A stretch of 64,000 nucleotides of DNA from NCBI RefSeq assembly GCF_014637405.1, contig NZ_BMEY01000005.1, positions 62,001 to 126,000 of the forward strand. The letters run 5' to 3'. The notes under the pieces are model-generated. The model was not told the origin of the DNA and searched no databases. It saw nothing but the letters and a program-made list of their open reading frames with translations. Shown one piece after another: positions 58,028 through 64,000 of the stretch. The stretch comes from Ornithinibacillus halotolerans (GTDB lineage Bacteria > Bacillota > Bacilli > Bacillales > Amphibacillaceae). A program made the position numbers and the translations under genes. Within the stretch, counting starts at the first letter, position 1; the number at the start of each line of letters is the position of its first letter.

Positions 58028-58252
58028 TTAATATTTATTAATATCTTCACCTTGATGAGTTTTCAATTCTCCTTGTTCATCTAATTGATCGATTTTTGCG
58101 TCGACTGTACCTTCCGTATAAGCATCAGTAGCTTGCTCGTGGGTAATTGCCATTCCTTTTTCTGCTTGGTTACTACTCTGATAACCTGCAGCATCATAAT
58201 TTTTTTCAGCTACTTCTTTTGAATTGGAAAATTTATTTTTATCTTTACTCAA
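58028..58252 (-). CDS. YozQ-like DUF4025 protein
   Basis: 74 aa, acidic and polar, with KNYDAAGYQSSN and KGMAITHEQATDAYTEGTVD matching the DUF4025 pattern. TTG start with AAAGGA nine bases upstream. Possibly a spore or stress protein; it lies between jag and mnmE, which are adjacent in B. subtilis. Confidence 0.78.
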   Translation of the reverse strand: MSKDKNKFSNSKEVAEKNYDAAGYQSSNQAEKGMAITHEQATDAYTEGTVDAKIDQLDEQGELKTHQGEDINKY

Positions 58253-58268
58253 GTCTCTTCATCCTTTC

Positions 58269-58529
58269 TTATTGTTTGCCTTGTAATTGTTGTAGGATCT
58301 CTTCCAGGTCATTAAGTAGATTGCTCCTGTCCGCGTCCTCTAATAAAATCGGTATTTGGTCATTGACGGTAATATAACAAGAATCATGTTGTTCCTCTAA
58401 GTACGAAATCATTTTCACTAATTGATCTTTCGTTAAAGAAGATGCCGTAGTAATATTTTTGACCATTGTTAAATAAAAGCTATTCTGTTCTATATCTCCT
58501 TGAAATACGATTCCGTTATATGATTCCAC
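58269..58529 (-). CDS. Small protein of unknown function
   Basis: 86 aa, one helix-rich domain with ITVNDQIPIL, DADRSNLLNDLEEIL and a Gln-rich end. GTG start eight bases after AAAGGAG. No family recognised. Sixteen bp upstream of the YozQ-like gene, so probably one unit. The 58530-58837 gap shows no gene. Confidence 0.6.
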   Translation of the reverse strand: MESYNGIVFQGDIEQNSFYLTMVKNITTASSLTKDQLVKMISYLEEQHDSCYITVNDQIPILLEDADRSNLLNDLEEILQQLQGKQ

Positions 58530-58837
58530 TTGGCCTTCTCCTTTTAATAAAAACGTTGTTAATTAGTATGAGACAACAGCCATAAAACATACCTATATGA
58601 TCGATAGATTTGCTCCTAGCGTGAAAGTAACACTTCTCACATTTTATTGGGAAAATCAGCTTTGAAAATTACTATCAAGTTGATTTCAACAATAATAAAG
58701 CCAAGAATAGCTTCGAAAACCGTCTATAACCTTCATTGCCCTATATTCTTAATAAAAAATAGCTCTGTTACCCTTTTTAACTTCATTCTCTTCTAATAGT
58801 CTGGTCAACATCAAACAATCTCAAATCAAGACAAAAA

Positions 58838-58867
58838 AAGATCTCTGGATTTGAATCCAGAGATCTT
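58838..58867 (-). terminator. Terminator of the rnpA-yidC-jag unit
   Basis: Perfect 14-bp stem AAGATCTCTGGATT / AATCCAGAGATCTT with a run of T on the minus strand, right after jag. Confidence 0.9.
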
Positions 58868-58872
58868 ATAAA

Positions 58873-59487
58873 TTAAGGTTTAATAACGACATGACGATGT
58901 GGCTCCACACCATCGGAATAAGTTGATACATCATTTTTATCTTGTAGTACACTATGAATAATTTTTCTTTCATATGCTGGCATTGGCTCTAGTGCAACTT
59001 TTTTATTAAAGCGTTTAGCCTTGTCTGCCATGCGAAGTGCTAATGTCTCAAGTGTTTCTCTACGTCGCTCACGATAGCCTTCTGCATCTAGTGTTACAGT
59101 AAAGTACTTGTTGCCCTCTTTATTTACTACTAGATGAATTAGATATTGTAAAGCATTTAGTGTCTGACCCCGTTTCCCAATTAATAAAGCAATTTTGTCA
59201 CCACTTAATTCATAGGTCACGTGATTATCTTTTACTGTGGTTTTAATGTCCACTTCTATATTCATATTCTTTATAACATTAAGAATATACTTTTCCGCTT
59301 CTTGAACTGGGTTTTTTGCTAAACGAACTTTGACAATAGCACGTTTCGCACCAAATACACCAAGAATACCTTTTTTACCTTCATCGATAATATCAATTTC
59401 TACTTGGTCCCTAGATGTGTTTAACTGCTCTAATGCTGATTGGACCGCTTCATCAACTGTTTGTCCAGTAGCAGTTACTTCTCTCAC
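58873..59487 (-). CDS. jag: RNA-binding protein Jag/KhpB
   Basis: 204 aa: Jag N-domain ([19 protein letters not shown]), KH domain with LIGKRGQTL, and R3H domain ([18 protein letters not shown]). SpoIIIJ-associated protein; KhpB role in division and RNA binding. GTG start overlaps the yidC stop by 4 bp. Confidence 0.95.
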   Translation of the reverse strand: MREVTATGQTVDEAVQSALEQLNTSRDQVEIDIIDEGKKGILGVFGAKRAIVKVRLAKNPVQEAEKYILNVIKNMNIEVDIKTTVKDNHVTYELSGDKIALLIGKRGQTLNALQYLIHLVVNKEGNKYFTVTLDAEGYRERRRETLETLALRMADKAKRFNKKVALEPMPAYERKIIHSVLQDKNDVSTYSDGVEPHRHVVIKP

Positions 59488-60251
59488 TTTTTGTCTCCCC
59501 CAGTATTCGTATCCTTCATCATTGGTTTACGAATGAAAATGGTTTGTGCAATCATAAATAAGTTACCAATTACCCAATAAAGAGCAAGTGCAGCTGGGAA
59601 CATAAATGCAAATACGGTAATCATAATTGGCATCATGTACAGCATTACTGTCATTTGTGGGTTATTTGCAGCAGGACTTCCTGCCATCATTAACTTTTGC
59701 TGTAACCAAGTTGTAATACCTGCAATAAACGGAAGGATCATATCTTTCTCGTCTAATGGGAACCAAAGGAAAGTATGTCCATCAATCGCTTCGGTACGCA
59801 TAATTGCATGGTAGATACCTAATAAAATTGGCATTTGAATAAAGATTGGTAAACATCCAGCTAACGGATTAACTCCATGTTTTTGGAATAATGCCATTGT
59901 TTCTTGTTGTAGTTTCTGCTGAGTGTTTGCATCTTTGGAGCTATATTTTGCTTGCAATTCCTTTAATTCTGGTTGAATATCTTGCATCGCTTTTGAACTT
60001 CTTAGTTGCTTAATATTTAGTGGTAATAAAGCAGTACGAATAATTACCGTTACTAAAATAATCGCTAAACCAAAGTTCTCATTAAATAAATCAGCAAAAT
60101 AAATTATTAACCATGATAATGGATAAACAAAATAAGTATTCCATATCCCTTCACTTTCAGGTGTGATTGGTTCATTTATTTCGGTACAACCGGATAGGAA
60201 AACGACCAATCCAATTAGTATTCCTATAAACAGTAACTTCTTACGCAACAT
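59484..60251 (-). CDS. yidC: Membrane protein insertase YidC/SpoIIIJ
   Basis: 255-aa lipoprotein insertase: lipobox LSGC, five TM helices with [22 protein letters not shown]-type coiled segment and the conserved positive Arg in IIRTALLPL. It helps place proteins in the membrane; the SpoIIIJ paralogue is needed in sporulation. Gene order rnpA-yidC-jag as in B. subtilis. Confidence 0.97.
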   Translation of the reverse strand: MLRKKLLFIGILIGLVVFLSGCTEINEPITPESEGIWNTYFVYPLSWLIIYFADLFNENFGLAIILVTVIIRTALLPLNIKQLRSSKAMQDIQPELKELQAKYSSKDANTQQKLQQETMALFQKHGVNPLAGCLPIFIQMPILLGIYHAIMRTEAIDGHTFLWFPLDEKDMILPFIAGITTWLQQKLMMAGSPAANNPQMTVMLYMMPIMITVFAFMFPAALALYWVIGNLFMIAQTIFIRKPMMKDTNTGGDKK

Positions 60252-60377
60252 CTGCTCCTCCTAACTAGTCAAAAAAAAAGAATTACTTTCATATTCTATT
60301 ATTTATTATAGCAATCCTATCTATCCTATATATTACAATAAACAAGCCATATATTCTATTCTTAATTAAACTTTAAT

Positions 60378-60719
60378 TTACCTTTTCAGTAGTCTTTCCT
60401 TCGACAATAAATGTGTTAAGCTTTTTTTTACTTCAAAGAACCCCATATCTTTTGTTGGCTGCCTAGCAATAATAATTATATCGTAATTAGGTGGAATTCG
60501 ATCTCCTAATTCATGAAATGCTTGACGAAGATACCGCTTAATTCTATTTCGAACAACAGCATTACCAATTTTCTTCCCAACTGATAAGCCAACTCGAAAA
60601 TGTTCTTGATTTTCTTTCTTTAAATAATAGATTACCAACTGACGATTCGCAAAGGACTTCCCTTTTTTAAAGACTAATTGGAAATCTTTATTGTCCTTGA
60701 CACGAAATTCTTTTTTCAT
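60378..60719 (-). CDS. rnpA: Ribonuclease P protein component
   Basis: 113 aa: basic, with [21 protein letters not shown] and YDIIIIARQ. Partner of the P RNA in pre-tRNA 5' processing. Follows rpmH on the same strand. Confidence 0.97.
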   Translation of the reverse strand: MKKEFRVKDNKDFQLVFKKGKSFANRQLVIYYLKKENQEHFRVGLSVGKKIGNAVVRNRIKRYLRQAFHELGDRIPPNYDIIIIARQPTKDMGFFEVKKSLTHLLSKERLLKR

Positions 60720-60762
60720 TGTTCATCACCTAACACATCCGGCATTTTCTTATATGTAAACA

Positions 60763-60800
60763 AAAAGCAATGGGTCTTTACCATTTTGAACCACTGCTTT
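60763..60800 (-). terminator. Hairpin between rpmH and rnpA
   Basis: AAGCAGTGG pairs with CCATTGCTT (one G-U) with a minus-strand TTTTTG tail; it lies 44 bp before the rnpA start, so it can attenuate rnpA. Confidence 0.5.
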
Positions 60801-60853
60801 GAAGTTTATTCTATATAAATAATTAATCCATAACCATTTTCTTACGCAAAAAA

Positions 60854-60875
60854 GACCACTGACAATTTCAGTGGC

Positions 60876-60876
<1 letters not shown>
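60854..60876 (-). terminator. rpmH terminator/attenuator
   Basis: GGCCACTGA ... TCAGTGGTC stem with a TTTTTT tail on the minus strand, touching the rpmH stop codon. Confidence 0.78.
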
Positions 60877-61010
<134 letters not shown>

Positions 61011-61146
61011 TTATGTTGCACCTCCCCGAGGGATCTATTTTTAGAAAAACCGTGCCTATGGCAAATACCAAAGACCGGATTTATGCAGATGGATTTTTTT
61101 ATATATCTGCCAACTGAAATAATCAAATCCTTAGACAGTCTTTGTC

Positions 61147-61175
61147 ATTATACAGAAAATTTTTTTCATCGTCAA
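61147..61175 (-). promoter_or_regulatory. Sigma-A promoter of rpmH
   Basis: -35 TTGACG (61170-61175), 17-bp spacer, -10 TATAAT (61147-61152) on the minus strand, about 140 bp upstream of the ATG. Confidence 0.85.
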
Positions 61176-61328
61176 CTTCGTTTAAAAAAATACTTACTAA
61201 AATCTCTTCTTCATCATTTTCTAATTATAATTTCTTATTCATCTAATAGATCCGATTCAAAAGAAATACATAATCAACATAATTCTCGAGAAGCTAAAAC
61301 AAAATAGCATATTTTTAACTCATTTATA

Positions 61329-61668
61329 TTATCCACAACATCTGTTTATCATTTTTTCACTCACATTTTTATATCCACAATAGTTGTCGACAGGTTAATC
61401 ACAAAATATAGTACTGTGAATATAAATTGTCTACAATAGATGGATATTGTGGATAAGTGTCGAAAAACCATTGCATATATAGGTTTTTTTTGATATCATA
61501 TTTATGTTTTATCATGTTAATAAGTATTTTCAGTATAAAAGTTATACACATTTTGTGGATATCCTGTGGACATTCATTCACACCCTGTTTAAACTATTAT
61601 CCACAAATAATTTAATTCTGCGAATAACTCTATCTAATACTTATACTATATAATATAAATTATCCACA
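61329..61668. other. oriC: oriC upstream part: DnaA-box cluster
   Basis: Four consensus boxes TTATCCACA at 61329, 61448 (minus), 61597 and 61660, plus one-mismatch boxes at 61371, 61542 and 61554 (minus), in the 816-bp AT-rich gap between rpmH and dnaA. This corresponds to the incA/incB side in B. subtilis and also serves dnaA autoregulation. No gene is credible in 61011-61826. Confidence 0.9.
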
Positions 61669-61826
61669 ACTGTTTTTAACAACTTTTCTAACAAAGTCTT
61701 AAAAATAATAGAATCTACCTTTCCATCTTTATGATTAAATAAACAAAATTATTCAAAAAGATATGGAAGGTTTTTTATTCTTTTTATTTGCTAACTTCAT
61801 TCTGTTAGCTGAAAGGGGGGAATGAA

Positions 61827-63167
61827 TTGGAAAATATCCATGAATTATGGCAAGCTACATTGGAAAAAATTGAAGAAAAAATTAGTAAACCTAGTTTTGA
61901 TACATGGCTAAAAGATACTAAGGCTGATGCTTTAGAGGGAAATACTCTTACTATTTCTGCTCCTAATGAATTTGCAAGAGATTGGCTTGAAGAGCAATAT
62001 TCTCAACTCATTCAAAAGGTGTTACATGAAGTCACTGGAGCTAAATTAAACCTTAAACTTACCGTTCCCGATACAATCATTGAAGAAGAAATTAAGCCTA
62101 AACCTAGACCAAAACAACCAATTTCAGATGTACATGATGGAAAAACAATGTTAAATCCAAAATATACGTTTGATACGTTTGTTATTGGATCCGGGAATCG
62201 GTTTGCTCACGCAGCTTCACTAGCCGTCGCAGAAGCACCAGCAAAAGCATATAACCCGCTATTTATTTACGGGGGAGTTGGTTTGGGAAAAACTCACTTA
62301 ATGCATGCGATAGGACATTACGTATTAGAACATAACAAAAATGCTAAAGTTGTTTACATTTCTTCTGAAAAATTTACTAACGAGTTTATTGATGCAATTA
62401 TGGAGAATAAAACAACTAATTTCCGCAATAGATATCGAAATGTCGATGTCCTTTTAATTGACGATATCCAATTCATTGCAGGAAAGGAATCTACTCAGGA
62501 GGAATTTTTCCATACATTTAATGCACTCCATGAGGAAAATAAGCAAATTATTATCTCTAGTGACCGGCCACCTAAAGAAATTCCTACGCTTGAAGATCGA
62601 CTGCGTTCAAGATTTGAATGGGGTTTAATTACGGATATTACTCCACCTGATCTTGAAACAAGAATTGCAATTCTATCTAAAAAGGCAAAAGCAGAAGGTC
62701 TAGATATTCCGAATGAAGTCATGCTTTACATTGCTAATCAAATTGATACAAACATTCGTGAATTAGAAGGCGCGTTAATTCGCGTCGTTGCGTATTCTTC
62801 ATTAGTAAACCAAGATATTGATGCCGCACTCGCAGCAGATGCTTTAAAAGACATTATTCCAAATAATAAGCCTCGCGTAATATCAATTCCTGGCATTATG
62901 GAAGTTGTCGGAGAGAAATACAATTTGAAGAAGGAAGACTTCCTAGCGAAAAAACGTACCAAATCAATAGCATTTCCTCGTCAAATAGCGATGTATTTAT
63001 CTAGGGAACTAACCGATCTTTCTTTACCGAAGATTGGTGAGGAATTTGGTGGACGAGATCATACTACTGTTATCCATGCACATGAAAAAATTTCTAAGCT
63101 AATTGAAAAAGATTCTTCATTAGCACGAGAAATTGATGATATTACACAACAGTTAAAATCCCTTTAA
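61827..63167 (+). CDS. dnaA: Chromosome replication initiator DnaA
   Basis: 446 aa from TTG (site AAGGGGGGA). Domain I ([23 protein letters not shown]), linker, AAA+ domain III with [17 protein letters not shown] and the arginine-finger RLRSRFEWG, and domain IV DNA-binding signature [14 protein letters not shown]. Its own boxes are on both sides of the gene. Confidence 0.98.
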   Translation: MENIHELWQATLEKIEEKISKPSFDTWLKDTKADALEGNTLTISAPNEFARDWLEEQYSQLIQKVLHEVTGAKLNLKLTVPDTIIEEEIKPKPRPKQPISDVHDGKTMLNPKYTFDTFVIGSGNRFAHAASLAVAEAPAKAYNPLFIYGGVGLGKTHLMHAIGHYVLEHNKNAKVVYISSEKFTNEFIDAIMENKTTNFRNRYRNVDVLLIDDIQFIAGKESTQEEFFHTFNALHEENKQIIISSDRPPKEIPTLEDRLRSRFEWGLITDITPPDLETRIAILSKKAKAEGLDIPNEVMLYIANQIDTNIRELEGALIRVVAYSSLVNQDIDAALAADALKDIIPNNKPRVISIPGIMEVVGEKYNLKKEDFLAKKRTKSIAFPRQIAMYLSRELTDLSLPKIGEEFGGRDHTTVIHAHEKISKLIEKDSSLAREIDDITQQLKSL

Positions 63168-63188
63168 TAGAAATCCACATGTTAATAT

Positions 63189-63272
63189 CGTGGATAATAG
63201 GTACAAACTTACAAACATTTTATACACATGTGGATAACTATATTCATCTAAGGCTCAACTCGGTTATCCACA
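63189..63272. other. oriC: oriC downstream part: DnaA boxes
   Basis: Between dnaA and dnaN: boxes at 63189 (minus, one mismatch), 63220 (one mismatch), 63229 (minus, perfect) and 63264 (plus, perfect). The last one is followed at 12 bases by the trio track, the order seen in B. subtilis incC. Confidence 0.93.
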
Positions 63273-63284
63273 TAATCACAGCCC

Positions 63285-63302
63285 TTATTACTATTATTAC
63301 TA
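63285..63302. other. oriC: DnaA-trio track and unwinding element
   Basis: After CCC the plus strand reads TTA TTA CTA TTA TTA CTA (six trios), then an AT-only tract to about 63330. This is the layout of the Bacillus basal unwinding system: DnaA box, GC cluster, trios, AT-rich DUE. Confidence 0.88.
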
Positions 63303-63355
63303 TATTTTTATAAAAAATAATAAATATATAGAACTTCCATTGGAGGACTTTTTTT

Positions 63356-64000
63356 ATGAAATTTACAATTCTACGTGATCAATTAATTAATAGTGTACAA
63401 GACGTTATGAAAGCTATTTCTTCAAGAACAACAATTCCAATTCTTACAGGTATGAAAATTGAAGCAAAACATCATGGAATTACATTAACCGGAAGTGATT
63501 CTGATATATCCATTGAATCTTATATACCCGCTGAAGAAGATGGAATCGTGAATGTAGAAAATATTGAAGAAGGTAGCATTGTTCTACATGCAAAATATTT
63601 CCCGGATATCGTAAGAAAATTACCTGAGCAACATGTTGAAATTACAGTTGACGAAAATCTAAAAGTAACTATCCGTTCAGGAAAAGCGGAATTTAATCTT
63701 AATGGACAAGATGCAGAAGAATATCCACAGTTACCTAAATTACAAACAGATGATAGCTTTGAAATTCCAACAGATATCCTTAAAAGCTTAATCAAACAAA
63801 CTGTATTTGCTGTTTCAACAATGGAAACTAGACCAATTTTAACTGGGGTGAACATTTCACTCGTTGATGATCAATTGAAATTTACTGCAACAGATAGTCA
63901 TCGACTTGCATCACGAGAAGTACCAGTGAACTCTAGTAATGTTCAAATACAAAGTATTGTTGTCCCTGGTAAAAGCCTAAATGAATTAAATAAAATTCTA
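63356..64000 (+). CDS. dnaN: DNA polymerase III beta clamp DnaN (3' end cut by window)
   Basis: First 215 codons: MKFTILRDQLINSVQDVMKA, SDSDISIES, VSTMETRPILTGV and TDSHRLASREV of the sliding clamp's first two domains. The ATG follows TTGGAGGA by nine bases. The C-terminal domain lies past the window. Confidence 0.98.
   Translation, partial: MKFTILRDQLINSVQDVMKAISSRTTIPILTGMKIEAKHHGITLTGSDSDISIESYIPAEEDGIVNVENIEEGSIVLHAKYFPDIVRKLPEQHVEITVDENLKVTIRSGKAEFNLNGQDAEEYPQLPKLQTDDSFEIPTDILKSLIKQTVFAVSTMETRPILTGVNISLVDDQLKFTATDSHRLASREVPVNSSNVQIQSIVVPGKSLNELNKIL

Noticed and set aside
61641-61660. dnaA promoter at TATAAT (61649)
   Set aside because: The -10 is good but no -35 is visible at 16-18 bp, so I do not claim it.

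Overview
The window is the origin-proximal part of a low-GC, spore-forming Bacillaceae chromosome. The evidence is the gene order dnaN-dnaA-oriC-rpmH-rnpA-yidC(spoIIIJ)-jag-mnmE-mnmG-rsmG-noc-soj-spo0J-yyaC-ychF-rpsF-ssb-rpsR-yybS-gdpP-rplI-dnaC-walRKHIJ-htrC-rlmH, which is the Bacillus subtilis order read leftward from the origin. Sporulation genes (spo0J/soj, yyaC, a spoIIIJ-type yidC), Gram-positive parS sites and a consensus Noc site agree with this. Species cannot be named from the sequence; a halotolerant genus such as Oceanobacillus or Virgibacillus is only a guess.

Region 1-13441 is a heavy-metal resistance island ending at the 3' end of rlmH. From the left it holds a mercury operon (merR, and merA cut by the window edge), a copper/silver-like module (coat-like protein, glycine-rich membrane protein, multicopper oxidase, two-component system with a Met/His-rich sensor, two small Met-rich proteins), and a cadmium/zinc module (cadC-cadA-cadD). 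Next to rlmH lies a CcrB-like large serine recombinase whose reading frame runs into the antisense of the rlmH 3' end. Insertion at rlmH by a Ccr-type recombinase, with mer, mco and cad cargo, is the layout of staphylococcal SCC elements; here it occurs in a Bacillaceae background.

Region 13376-28500 is a variable stretch between rlmH and htrC, which are adjacent in B. subtilis. It holds small stand-alone genes: DUF2935, polysaccharide deacetylase, VOC proteins, a DUF2087 regulator, a MerR regulator with a membrane partner, a kinase-fold protein with a zinc ribbon, DinB, three GNAT acetyltransferases, a methyltransferase, an ABC exporter, DoxX, and a decayed PfpI-like pseudogene. A perfect Noc-binding palindrome lies inside it.

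Region 28756-47640 is core genome: htrC, a NERD protein, an array of eleven 51-bp repeats, the walRKHIJ operon, a WalR-box-associated M23/LysM/G5 cell-wall protein, the replicative helicase, L9, GdpP, YybS, S18-SSB-S6 and YchF. Region 47648-64000 carries a YkvI-like transporter, yyaC, DUF554, the segregation genes with two perfect parS sites, the tRNA-modification genes mnmG/mnmE separated by a 116-bp palindromic REP-like element, two small genes, then jag-yidC-rnpA-rpmH and a bipartite oriC. The oriC part between dnaA and dnaN shows DnaA boxes followed by a DnaA-trio track and an AT-rich unwinding region. No tRNA, rRNA, CRISPR array or intact insertion sequence was recognised.
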